A DNA stretch of 64,000 nt from Macquaria australasica (Eukaryota > Chordata > Actinopteri > Centrarchiformes > Percichthyidae), in the NCBI GenBank assembly GCA_005408345.1, contig SEMN01001007.1, positions 62,001 through 126,000 on the forward strand, in the 5' to 3' direction. How positions within the stretch are numbered: position 1 is the first letter of the stretch; each line of letters opens with the position of its first letter. The notes under the pieces were generated by a model. The model worked only from the letters and a program-made list of their open reading frames with translations. It was not told the DNA's origin and ran no database searches. The position numbers were made by a program, and so were the translations under genes. Positions 48,443-61,400 of this stretch are shown here, one piece after another.

Positions 48443-51400
48443 ACGTTTGTTATAGTGGGAGTGTTTGTATATAGTGTGTATTTCCATTAGGGATTTGTTT
48501 GAGTTTGGGAGAAGTATATTGAGTGTGTTATTTAGACACTGTGAAAGCTGGAGATTAGTATGGTCCAGTTTGCACAAGTGGACTCTGCCATTGCTAAACA
48601 GGGTCACAAATATGTTGTATTATGGAGGGGTAGTCATACTTCTGTGCTTCTGACTCACTGTCATGCATGCAAGCATGGACTGCTATGAATACTAAGCCTA
48701 TTGTATATCATCAAGATCATACCAGGTAGATAATGTTAAAGAGAACAACAAAAAAAGGACAAGCCTTTCCTCAATTAAAAAAATTGTAACCACAAAGTGC
48801 AGGTTACATACAACAAATTTCAGTAACTACATGTAGTTGTGTGGTTAAAACCTGCTTCACATTGCATATAGGCAGTGAAACGCTGTAGAAATTACACTTA
48901 TATTTACCCTAAGGTCTAAAAATCACTCACTTTCAAATTAATTTAGCCCACTTTTAACTTAGACGTCTAGACATCTTTTGAGCTGCCAATCACCAAAAAT
49001 GTTCTTACTTTGTTCATATCATCGTGGATTTCTGGGTTTCCTCTTACTGCCATCTGCATCCGCCAACTTACAAAGTTGTGCTGTGCAGCTTTGATTATAC
49101 AAGAAACATTTCCCATTTACCAGATTTAAGAAGAAGTAAAATTATTATTTTATATGTCTTACATGACACCAATAACAATGCATGGTTTCTTTCTGAAGCT
49201 TGTAGCACTGTGGCAAACATTTCCTAACATGGGAGCTAGAGGATCAGGGACAATTGACTGCAGTTGAAGAAGAGCCAAAGGCAACATGGACACCTTTATT
49301 CACTTCATTATATCCAGTCATACTGCTAATATGTTTACCTGAAACATTCATTTGGAGAATGTGGCAAGAAAACACAATGAATGTCCTTCAGCTTTTTCAT
49401 GTCAAGAATGAATACATATTTTTCAAAACCTGGTGTGATATTACTGTTACTATTTTTTATGTCACTTACAAATTTCACTTTATGCCTGTTCTTCACAGAT
49501 GTTCAAGATGAAACTTTCACAGAACTGGAATGTGTCACTTACACCTTTCAATTTTGTGCTTAATGGCAATTTCACTACAAAAACCATGTGGCTTTTGAAA
49601 GCAGGATCAGTTCCGACACCATTACCATACCATGATTCTGAAATATCACAAGTTCACATTACAGACCATGAAACAGCCTTATCACACCAACCAGCCCTCT
49701 CCGTCTGCTGCTGTTAGGTTTGCACTGCTCTCTCTGGTCTCATTCATAGTCCAAGTATAAATTTATTGAGCTTAATAGAAAGTATTTACATTTGATGTAT
49801 CATATTTTCTATATTGTATAGTCTAACTTCCTGCTCTATAGCCTCTTCCTCTGTAAAGAGGCCCTCAGTGTATTGCTTTATTGACCTACACTGAACCAAA
49901 GGCTGCCTCGTCTCACAGTTATTGAACAAGGAGAGGAGAAAAACAAAACAAGGGAACATGCTTCCATGTTGTTTTTGCACTAAGCACTGCTTGTTCACAC
50001 ATTTTATTGGACAAAATTATTAAGCAGCCTGCCTACAATTTAATAAACTTGTTTTATGTCTGTGAATATTTTGATCCTGTGGGCTGTTTACTCATTCTTT
50101 TTACACCCACAATATAGAGAGCTATTGCGTCTCAGTGGTACATCTGCTAACTGCATCTGTGGAGCGGGTGCCAAGCCTGGAAACCAGGTGTGCTGCCGAA
50201 CAAGACCCAGTGTAGTATTACACAGTGAGTCCTCATTTCCCAGGCAGAACTTTCATCACTGATGACTGTAGACTCTTTCAGACGTGCACAGCAGTTTGCT
50301 GAGTTTGATAAAGATAGCCTTGTCAAAAAGGCTGACAAAAGCTTGTCAAATGTAGGTTTAACTTTCTACTTAGTACCTATTCGTTTGTTTTACATTTGTT
50401 GTGAGTCTTTTTTTTTTCATTTGAAAATGACTCGATTCATGATATTCTGGAAATCTGTCCACCTGGGACATGATAACATTCCTGCAACATTTTCTACATT
50501 TTGTGCAAACGAAGGCAGTCACATTGCCAGGGGAAGCATGATAACAATGTTTTTGGTAGATTTGACTCCAAATAGAGACCTCGGTTGTTACTTGTTAATA
50601 CACACATAGAAATGGTTGAAATGTAGGTATAGACTGGAATATAATATGGCACATTCCAGAATAATTTCACACACATTACAATATAAATACATATTTTGCT
50701 TGATGGCCCTTCACTGTCCTTTAATTAGCTTAATTAAATCATTCAGCCGTGTTCTCATCGTGGTCTATAAATAAGCCACATTTTTATTCAGCTGTTCCTC
50801 AAGGATATTTTCTGCTGCTTTGGTTCCATAATGCAGTTCTAAGCTGTGCACTGATGCTCATATGAAAATTTGATGCACTACACGCTTGGTTCTCCCCCAT
50901 CGCAGCACAGGGGCAAAACAAGCCTCTCCCTCTCACATTCCCATTTGATCTGGCACCCCAGCTGTTTCTCTGCTCTCTGTCCTCTCCTCCTGGTTCTTCT
51001 CTCTCTTTCCCCCTTTTTCATTCTCCTCATCGCATTCAAATGTGCAAGAATCAAAAATGACAGGCTTATGTGTGCCTCTGTAACATTGGCGTGGTACTTC
51101 CAGATTTCAAAAAGGGGCCAGTGAGAAGCTTATGTCTCCTCTTCATGAAAAATTCACCCTTGGCTGACCTTTTAGGTGCCAGGAATCGCAGAAGCGCTGG
51201 AACATGGATTCTGGGTGCTTTTAAGAAAACTACCTGGGGAAAACTGTGGCGCTGTCCTAAAATGCACTTAGTGTGGGGCTTTGGTCACTTTTTTTGGACT
51301 ATTTTTCCCATTAACCCTTGATTTCAATAGCAAAATTTAAATCAAAATAGAGTGAAATAAATAAAACGCTTTTCTTAATGATGTAAGACACACTTCTCTT

Positions 51401-52024
51401 TGAAACGACTTTGTGAAAGTTCCTACAATAATCCCTCACACTTTCACTTTGCCAAACACCTATTCCTTCATCAGGAACTCTATTGTTTACAGTGTGGGCG
51501 TTGCACATTCACAAGATAGAGTGCAGTATCTTGCTAAACACATAAAAGGAGACAAAGGAGACACAGCAAATAGAAGCGGCGTCTGATAAAACAAATCTCT
51601 GAGGAATGAAAGTGCTCATCTCTGTCTTTATCATCCCACTGTTTGTCTATTTTTGTGTCTTTCTTATAAAACCCACCTGCCTTCTTTCATTGTGTCATCC
51701 ATGTACTGTATAATAGTAGTGGGTTACGTTTACCCTTGGATGTGACAGTGTTTGGGACATGTGAATGAAAATTAAAACAAAGATCTTCTTCTGGGCCAGT
51801 TATTGGAAAGAATACAGGAGGGTTTCCACTGCTGGAGATGGCCTTTTGGTTGTCTGTAAATTTCCGTTTCTGTGTTCGCTGGTTTTCCTGTCAGAGGATC
51901 TGCTACACGTCTCTGTGACCCATACAGAGCACGCCATATAGTCAGTGTAAACATGTCAGAGCTGAATCTTAGGGCAGTAGACTCAGCAAGGTCAGTCAAG
52001 GACAGTGTTGTCTCAAGGAAAGGA

Positions 52025-52053
52025 CACACACACAAACACACACACACACACAC
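52025..52053. repeat. (CA)n microsatellite, interrupted
   Basis: CA units with one AA interruption near 52034. Confidence 0.9.
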
Positions 52054-53579
52054 CTTACCACATGATAATGCTAGTTTATTCATGCGTTCACCGTGTTGAA
52101 CTTATTGAATATTTAGACAAGATGAAATTTAAATGTATCACGGCCGTTGTTTTTAATTCATTAGCAGCTCAAGGTTTAGAAGCAGGCCATTTCAGGTCAT
52201 TGAATTTTAAATAGAGTAGAACCTTATTTTCCCCAACTTTAATCCTGTCTGTAGGTGTTTGAATCTAAATGACTCTTTCACTGAATCATGACCTGCATGT
52301 AAAAATATTCAACTAATTTCTGAATTAAGTGCAGTTAATCTGCAACAGCACTGAGAGTGTTTCTGTAATCTGAACACTCTGTTCTTGAAAAGTCTGGATT
52401 AATGTGGTGTTTTTTTTAGATAGCAGCTTGTTCAAGGGCATCTCTGTTAGATCTTCCAAAGACAAATTGTAACAGTTCTCTGGGAAAGAATAGAAATAAT
52501 AATCAGTTCTCAGTTCATGGCATACTGCTATGATAAGGAGGAAATATCTGCATGAGTTAAAGTGTCAAGCAAGTGCTCGACAGCAACATGTCTGATTACT
52601 TTAAACGTCAGCCTGGCTAAACTAGACATGTCAGCTCAGTCTGTGTCAAATTGTTGCCTCAGTTGCAGGGTGAGCGCCAAACGCTGCAGCTTTATATAAT
52701 TCATGGCACAGTTTTAGAATTGTTATTACTTATAGTGACATGTATTCAGCTAAACTGAGCTCATTGATGCACTGCATGTCCCACACTTCACTTGTTAAAC
52801 TGCCCGGGTTCTCATACTCGGAAACTCTTCAGACTTGGCTCACTAACTCACGATTCCCAGCACTTAAGGACAGACCAAGGCCCAGTTGATTTAAAATGCC
52901 ATAATTATTTGGGCATTGTAATGATCTGTATAGCATTTAATGCGGAAAGCTATCATAATTTATGAGTTAGAAATGATATTCTTGTGATCCCATAGAGTGC
53001 AGGAATTTGTGCCTTTTCAAATTAAATGCATCTATTTTTTTATTGCTAAATTCTTTTTATGTGCGTGCATCCTTCAACAACATATCACCATTTCTATGTG
53101 TGTTTGTATTTATGCAGTTGAACTTTCAGTAGGTGGTGCTCCTTTCTAATGGCAACTACACATTTCTTCTGTTTATCGCACATGCATTCCCTCATTTGCA
53201 GCTAAAACAAACTGCAAGTCAAAGCTTTCAAACATCAGACTTTCACCTGATATTCTTCAACGATATGCTGTTCTGTTACAGTCTGGGCTCTGATTGGCTT
53301 GTCACATTGACGCATTGCAACACTCAAGAAAAAAAAGAGGATACGGTTGTATTTTGATGTATCTTAGCAAAACGTAACTCACAGCAGCTGCGATTTACAA
53401 GGCAAAGCTGCATGGAAAGTGCAATATTTTTAAATTTCCAATGAAAGTGAACAGTGACAGTTAATGCTTTCTCTCGCACTTTGCAATGCATACACATATA
53501 CTACACTTGTAAAATACATCAAGTCTTGTGTACATTTCTACAGGATTTTTCTACAGGAAGGTTCTACTCAACACCCAGT

Positions 53580-53822
53580 GTTAAAGCGAGACAATGTAAC
53601 TTTTGCTGAATGATGGCCACTGTAGCCACGAGTGACAATTACGGAATAATTGCAAAAAGGTAAAATGTAGTGTAACAGTTGCACAAGTAGAGAAGAGTCA
53701 TAAAATCAGCGAACTGACTCAGTAACGTCAGTTGCACAGCACATTAGCTACCATAAGGTACTGGTCATGCCATACCAAGTAAAGCTGTAGCAACTTTCAA
53801 AGTTACATAGTCCCAATTTAAC
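53580..53822. mobile_element. 243-bp MITE-like element with 21-bp terminal inverted repeats
   Basis: The left end GTTAAAGCGAGACAATGTAA(C) at 53580-53600 pairs with the right end at 53802-53822, whose reverse complement reads GTTAAATTGGGACTATGTAA(C). The match is 17 of 21 positions. The interior (about 200 bases) has no coding frame. Short length, inverted ends and no transposase fit a non-autonomous DNA transposon. Ends of the form AAGTTACATAGT with TTTAA are frequent in fish short repeats. No clear target-site duplication can be read, so the superfamily is undetermined. Confidence 0.7.
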
Positions 53823-56800
53823 AAGCTCAAGAACAGTTTTCTTAAATGAGCATACAGTATGTGGATTTTTTAACATCTTACCTGTCTGTCAAAAAAAATG
53901 AAATGTATTTATTTCAACATTTCCCAGATTATTACTTTAATTTACAACCTCTTTACCATTATCAGATACATGCATTGGCACACAAATGCATAGGCTCCTT
54001 TTTTTGTACACAGATAGCAGCCATCCCACTGTTATCCAATGCAATTATTCTGCCATCCACCCTACGGCTAATCAAACTTTTAATTCTCTTATGGTGCCTC
54101 ATTCCGTAATTGGTTTATGTAGTGAAACCAACAAACAGTGCACATCTAGGCTAGTAATCCCCTGACGGCCACACATGCTGAGTCTGCTAAATTAGCTCTT
54201 AACAAATAAACAAAGACATTTTTTTTAGAAAACTTTAAGGAAATCCAACCCTTGTTAGGTGGATGTAGAAGGCCAGTAGAGACCTGTCGTGGAGTATTTG
54301 GAGAGGGGTTAACGGTAACTGAGGGATAAAGTACTAAGCTGGAGGAACGATTATACAGTAAAATGGTAGATTGCAACATAATCGCTTTGCTTGGTGGTTT
54401 TCTTACTGTCTCTCTGCCTGGTATGATTTTAACAACCTACCATCACAGAGACATTTGTAATTTTCTTTGTTTTGAAGTGAACAAGTGATAATGTTAGTTA
54501 TTTGCCTTCCTGTCACTCTTCCAATGTGAATGCCTGACCATTGTAATCACTTGGATTAACTGGAGTTGTAGGCTGAACTTGAATGTTTGAATCCAAACAA
54601 TTTACCTCCAGCAACATCTCTATGGACATCGGTTACTTTAAGATTGGGAATGGATGCTGTTTTTGTGACGGTCCCAGTGGTCGGCTTTAAGCAGTTTAGC
54701 AGTTTTGTTTTTTCAGTAATAACACAGTGCAACAACAAGGTCTTGGATGTAACTATGAGGTATGTTATGCCTATAAAAAGTTAAAAGCAAGAACAACAAA
54801 GGGAGTAGTTTTCGTGAATTTACTTTTCATGAGACAACTCTCAAAAAAGTGTATGAAATAGACAGAAATATGTTCTCCGTGCCGTAACATGAACAAAAAT
54901 TCATCTTGTGGGAATTCATCATACCATTTTAAAAGGGTTCTTTGTATAATAAGCATGCAGAGGTTTTGGCAGCTTCTCCCACTATGGGATTTTGTCAAGC
55001 TCCCTGCAAATATGTACAATGGCCTCACTGATTGCTTTTGTAGCAGCCCCTCCATGACCTCGGCAGGGTGAGCATTTATGGTGCTGTTGGATTCTATTTC
55101 AGCAAACGTGAAGGAGATCTTGAAGTATAGTGAGATGAGGTACTATATGTTTCTGACTTCCAGAGAGTTGAAAGAGCAGCATGAAATAACAACCTTCCCA
55201 GCACACAGGGCCCTTTGTAACACCTCTCAGAGAATTATCACAAAACTACCAGCGGAGAGCTCTGCAGTGTGCTTTGAGACCCATAAACGGTGGTGATAGG
55301 CTCTCTAGCTGAGGTAGAAATGGCCTATAGAAGTGATCCGAATAATCATTTTAAAAGAATAGCTATCCCTTCACACACATATACGCACTCACTCAGAAAC
55401 CGTTGTTTAGATTGACTTGTGAAGCAAGTTCCCTGGAGTTTGAGTGCTAACAGGACTGACTCATTTTAAGTTGTGCAAGGTAAATCATGTCTGGGCAGGC
55501 TTGTGACATTGTTTACGCTCTTCTTCGTGTATAGAAACATTAGCAGCTGGCTGTACGGGCTGCAACTCTTACATCCTGACAGTGGGGATCCTTCAGGTGT
55601 TCACCGGAGTGTGTTACGGGTGCAGCCGAGCCAGCTGATATGAAGGTTGAGAGCCATCAGCAGAGTTCAACAATGTTTCACACTCCTGCTCTGGCCGGCT
55701 TGCCTGGTGGAAGAAAAAAAAAAGCAGCACAAACAACCTTGGAGTTGTGTCCCATCACAGTTCATCAGCCAAGCAAAGTCAAGCTAGCTGAGCTGTGGGA
55801 AGGAGGGGAGCGTCACCTCAGCCTGTTCAGGCCTGCTCACCCTGCGGGGGAGTGGCAGGACATTAACAAAGCACGGCCCCCTCAGCCTCCTGCAACGAAG
55901 AGCCGGAACAGCCGGGCTCTGTCCTTCACCCACCTAATCAGCCAAGGAGTAGGACACAGACCTGGCTGCCCCTCGCTCTGCTAACAAACTGTCGATAAGG
56001 ATCCCCGTGAAAATATCATGCTCGATATGGCCGTTTCTGCTTGGCTAGTCTCACGGATAGAGGGCGGGCGAGGCTTTGTCATGTGGCTTTCTTCTAACTA
56101 GGTCACAACAAGTTTCATTTTAGTGCAGCCGAGCGAGATCTGCTTGTAGCTAGAAAATGGCTATATAAATATTAAACAGTTTTTTTATTCATGATTTTTT
56201 TTTCTCTCCCCCAACAACAGGATTAAAAAAGGGACGAGACATTTGTATTCATAAAGTAAATTGCATTTCAAAACTATAGTAAAATGATGGTGAGCATGAT
56301 AATTGCTAAATAACTAACTGTTTGGGGAATATGAATACAATGCACTGTTAATTGCTGCATACCATCACTGTTCCCACCCCCCAGGAAACTAATGTCTTTG
56401 ATCATTGCTGGAATATAAAAACAATGCAGTTAAATCTAAATGCATCTGCTATTAATGCTAGTTTGTTGGTTAATCCACTTTCATTAGGAACAATAACCTG
56501 ACATTAATAAGCTACTCTTGTTCTGAAGACTCACAGTGGCTCAAGTGTGAAGTGAAAATCATATTTACCCCTCAACTTAATTCACATTAATAACTGAGAG
56601 ACAATTTAAACCAATCAGATACATCATCAGCAATCATTCTGTCCTAAAAGTTAGCCGATACAAAATGGCGTCATCGTCAGCCACCACATGATAAATGTAA
56701 ACGGCGCCACTGGAGAGGCTGCTGATTAGTATAAAGCATTCAGGCCTGATAAAACATTGGGAAAAAATGTCTCTTATTGTCTCTCCCCTGCACCAACCCT

Positions 56801-58204
56801 TAGCCTGTAGCAGCTCCATGGACACCAACACATCTATTATGTATGAAGGGTCGAGTATGTCACTGTACAGCATGTGAGCATACATTGCAGTCAAGCTGGA
56901 ACAGATAAAAGCAGCTTTAAGAGCCCAGTCTCTGTTGAAATCCTTCAGCCCACCGCTGGCCTTCATCAGTCAGTGAATTATTCAGTTTTATTCCAAGACA
57001 GTGACCGTGTGTGATGGATTAGCATGTATATTATAAATATACTATACATACTCTATATACGTAATCCTTTGTGTAAAATGTACTGTATTTGTATTAACAG
57101 TGTAAAGAAATACTTTTCACATGTAGTACTGTGTCAAAATGAAGAGGTTACAATAAGTACGTGCAGTTTTGAAAACAAAATACTGATAAGAGGCTAGCTG
57201 TTAGCTTTCCTTGGCTAGTTCTGCTTGGATGAGCAAAGCTACACTCCGGTCAATTGTTTTATTGTATCTTAGTAGCCTTTATAGCAGTATGTATCTGCAT
57301 AGCTGTCAAAGATAGCTCAAGTCTACCCAAACATAAAATGATTAATGTGATTATTTGTTCTGTTTTCTTTGCTTATCCTAAACATATCCATCATTCTGAA
57401 ATTAATACTAGCTGTAATTACCACACTGATATGCATGACAGGTTAAGGCACAACACAGTCTAAAATTATAAATAACTTTAAACAAGATTAAACACAAGAT
57501 TATGCCCACAAGGAATACACCTGTCACAGCTCACTGCCTTTTATTTTACTCTGGCCTGTATTAGCCCATATGTCGAGCCTTTTCCAGCATCCATTCACAA
57601 CACTTACGAGTGTACTGCAGTATGAGCCTCTCTAACTCTGAATACACAAATGCAGTTTTGTCAATTGTCAAGACACCAGCACTCGGCTCATTTCTGCTCA
57701 GACAGTTTTTACCAGCTCTGCAAGGCTGGGATTGCAGGTGAGTGAGTGGGAGCAGAGGGTACTCTTGCAATCTGTGAAGGGCACAGAGAAGATGAGAAAT
57801 TTTCACCCAAGCTACTATCATGTGTAGGCCACAGATATGTGCACTATCTACTGGCTGAAAACACTGACATTTATAATCCTGGTGGCAGTAAGTGTTCCCT
57901 AATTGTCTATAAAAATACCCAGGCTGCAGGGCAAAGGTGTGATCCTTAACTAACGAGAATCTCATTGTTCCAAGTGTCACTGATAGTCAATAATTACACT
58001 GAATTCTATAAGTAACTGTGACGATGAGATGTATTACTACAGAATTTTATTAGTCAGATAACAGTTGGTCAGTATACACAAAAATCCTTTAACAACTGCA
58101 CTGTTTTTTTGTAAACTTCCCTATCCAATATGTCAAAATTGCAGAACTAGAAATCACTATGTTTTGAGGACAGAATGATAAGAATTTGTGCTTACATGTT
58201 CTAA
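53823..58204. other. Presumed intron; no supported exon
   Basis: This is non-coding DNA. A GC-richer patch at 55620-55985 carries a 114-codon plus frame with no recognisable domain. A 139-codon minus frame at 57561-57980 is likewise unrecognised. Both are within chance expectation. Nothing else can be supported. Confidence 0.5.
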
Positions 58205-58412
58205 GTCTAAGGCTGGATATTGTTTCAGTACCAATATATGTCTTGCTTTGAGGAATATAAACATGTTTTTCTTAAAAACAAAAAAAAGGATTTAAATGAG
58301 TAAAAATAAGACAAAAAATCTGACCAGGTATTCAATGCCATTTTGCAATGATTGATGCTACACATTTCAGTACCAAAAAGTAGTGAGGTTCGATACCCAG
58401 TTGTACTTAAGC
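58205..58412. mobile_element. Degenerate inverted-repeat element
   Basis: The left end AAGGCTGGATATTGTTTCAG, then TACC, is mirrored by the right end, whose reverse complement reads ACAACTGGGTATCGAACCTC and later TTTTTGGTACTGAA. This matches a widespread fish repeat type with ends reading GGGCTGGGTATCGA and inner GGTACCGAAAAGTA. There is no coding capacity. The ends are diverged and the boundaries approximate. Confidence 0.55.
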
Positions 58413-61400
58413 CAAACTTGTCCTATAATGTATTTTAACACAAATTATGTTGTTAAAAACATTTCCCACAAATTCCATAGATTTTACGAGTCTACCCATG
58501 CTTTGTTTCCCAGTGTAGTTTCAGGACATTGCACCACAGCTTCCCTCCTGTCCGTCTGACCTCACTTGAAAACCAGCTTATAAATAAAAGGAAAACATAC
58601 ATACAAGAGAAAAGGGCCAAAGAGCAGCTGCAAATGGAGATGTGGCCCAGCACTTCACCAACACCTTCACCCTTTCCTCCTGCAAACCCAGTTTCACACC
58701 TACTTGAAAACACTACTGGAGAAGTGTGAACTCGCCCCTTTCACCTTCCTGCTGTGCTACATCTTCATCAAATATCTAAATTTGGAAACACAAAGTGGTG
58801 AAGCACTTGAGTGTGTTCCCCAGATTAGTATACTGTAATTGGTTATTTGGTGTAACAAGTCATTAAATAACACCATACAGCACGGTTTCTTTGTAGTCTA
58901 CCTTTGTAGTCAATCACTGAAGTGTTTACATGTATGTTATTTATTTTCTTAGACTGAATTAACAGTTCCTTATCAATCATTAGCACTCATTAGTGAAACA
59001 ATAACTTTTGACATAACATTTTAAGAGTAATGGTTCCCGTTAGTGGGGCAGGTGAGAAATGTGAAAATGAGCAGGTAGGAAACTTTGATAATGCTTGTTT
59101 GACAGTGTCTTAAAAGAATCTGTTTGTTATGGCTATTAAGTCAGTTTAGTCAGCTACTTTATTTTCTCACAGCAAACAGAAACAAGATTACCAACCATAT
59201 TAGTGTGATAAAAACTGCAGCACAATGCGCCTCTGTGCTCAGCCACCGAATCATATCAAGAAAGACCAGCTAGGTGACTGTGTGGGGGAGGGATCCAGAA
59301 ACCTGTGAAAATGGAAGTAGTGATGAGTGGTGTGCGGGGCACGGTTCGAGATATCTTTTGGTGAAAGTCGGCCATCCCTTGAAGTCTTATCCCATGGCTA
59401 AAGCTACAGTATTAGGTTTCATTTTATAGATTATTGTGAGATACAATGTCAAAAGAAGAGCATTTTCTCTTCTGTGAAGCTGTGAGTGGAAAACCTTCCA
59501 GAAGGGATGAAATCGGTAAGGTATCCACAGGAGCAGGTATCTTAATTCACTATCATCCAAACTCAGGCTGAAGTAAATTGAAATGTCCATTTCTGGATTA
59601 GGACTCCAGAGAGCATGACCAGCTGTTGCAGTTTGTGAGACCCTCTTTTTGAAAGAAAACCGGTTACAGCGAGAGAGAGAAAACATGTGGACCATAAACT
59701 CTGTGATTCGGGTAACTTACTTGGAGAGGCTTCAAGTGAACTTCAAACATCTCTTTAATGATCTATAATCCTTTGGCAAATCTTCAGTGGGCAGCCGGGC
59801 TTTAGTTATTTTTACCAGGATGTGGAAATCCATGATGAAATTAAGTCAGAAGCTGGAAAAAAATAAATACATTGCAGTGTGTGCTTGTCGCTCTACATTT
59901 CATTCTGGATGTGTTTTTTTTTTTTTTAGCTAAAGCAAAGGCTAGCTGATGCCCTTGGTTCAACAAAAATAAGATCTCCTACTGACAACAACACCTCCTG
60001 TTTTTGATGTGACTGCAAGAGAAACAGAGGGAAGTAAAAAGAGGAAGACCCAGGTGAAAGGTTCTTTGCAAGCCAAAGTAGCGCTGTCAGGGAAAAAATA
60101 AATAAATAAAAGAGTCCACGTTGGGTCTTAATGGAGCCATTGATCCTTCGCCAATGGAGGACACACCCAGTAGGGGACTGGCTCACAGCGAGGAGACAGG
60201 TGTTCGCTCGATATCTGTCCCACTTCTCTGACCTTAAAGCTTTTAATCAGCTCTGCCAGGGAGCTTGTCAATCCTGTCAAACAATGAGCAGCCCACAGTA
60301 TAGACACAGTAAGGGAGGGCAACACGAGGGTAAGAGCTCCAAATAATACTCCTGCAGCCCTGAGGGAAAAGTCTGTACATGCCGTGTACAGCTATTTTGT
60401 CTGGGCTCCCTCTGGACAGGCCCCAGTGTCTTTGAGCCAGCTACAGCAACAGTCTAAACTCTCTCAGCAAAATTTGAAAGGCTATTAATGTCAAAGCCTA
60501 GGTGTTCACGTGAGTGATTTCACCAGGGATGAAGTTTGTTTGTGACTACAAAAAGCTTTAGCTTGACTTCCATACCATCACTTAGAGAGACGCAGGCATC
60601 ATGGGAGACGGTTCCCTTGCCTGTTCACAAGCCTAGCATGCTAATCAGACTTTTTTTCTTCCCCAAAAAAACCCAGTATGGTTGAGTGAGTGACAGGGAT
60701 TTCAATACGGCCTAATTGAGTTGTTGAATCTCCCTGTGACTGCCTGCTTCACTTTCACTGCTTCTGATCAATAGTAATACACTATCAGGATTTGTCAGCT
60801 CTACTTTTTTTCTTTGTTTCATCAAGCCCCACGAGCCAGAACCCATCGCATTCTTACAGGCTCATTTCACTGTGCATCCTTCTGCATTTCGAGTCCGAAC
60901 TGGCACGCTGTGAAGTTTAACTACAGAATATCTTTTAACACGGAGGGTAATTACGGTGCTGGTTTGATTGCAGTTAATAGCACAAGCTGTCAGAGGAGCA
61001 GTCACACAGCAGTCACACAGTTACGATCTGGCCACACTGAAATTGCATTGAACCGCAAAATTATCTCCAGTCACTGGCAGCTCTCTTCACCATTGTTCAT
61101 TTTATCTGGATGCTGCTTAGTATTAATTTTACAACTTAAATGTTGAGGTTCGTAGCAAGTGATAGTTGATCCCACTGCTTGTTATCTGGGTTCAGTTTTA
61201 TTCAACACTCCCTGGGACTAAACGTGTTGAATCCCACTCCTTGATTTTCAACAGCAGCAGCTACACTTAGAAAAAGAAAAGCTGAGTTCATTTCCTGACT
61301 TTTTTTTATCCCCCCAAGCCCACAGCCCACCCACTGCGGTGTGTTCAGATGAAACTGAGAGAAACCCAGAGTCATTTTGTGATTTTTTGATTCCTACGAT

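Larger units (their letters stand above)
46977..53579. other. Presumed intron; no supported exon
   Basis: This is non-coding DNA with (GT)n at 48423-48442, a (CA)n tract at 52025-52053 and a poly-A run at 48305-48316. A frame at 49499-49717 follows an acceptor-like TTCTTCACAG but has no donor and no family resemblance. Nothing else can be supported. Confidence 0.5.

Noticed and set aside
55556..55572. GGGCTGCAACTCTTA resembling the end of repeat family A
   Set aside because: Only about 11 bases match; none of the inner blocks of the family follow.
57561..57980. 139-codon minus-strand frame
   Set aside because: No family resemblance; the length is within chance expectation.
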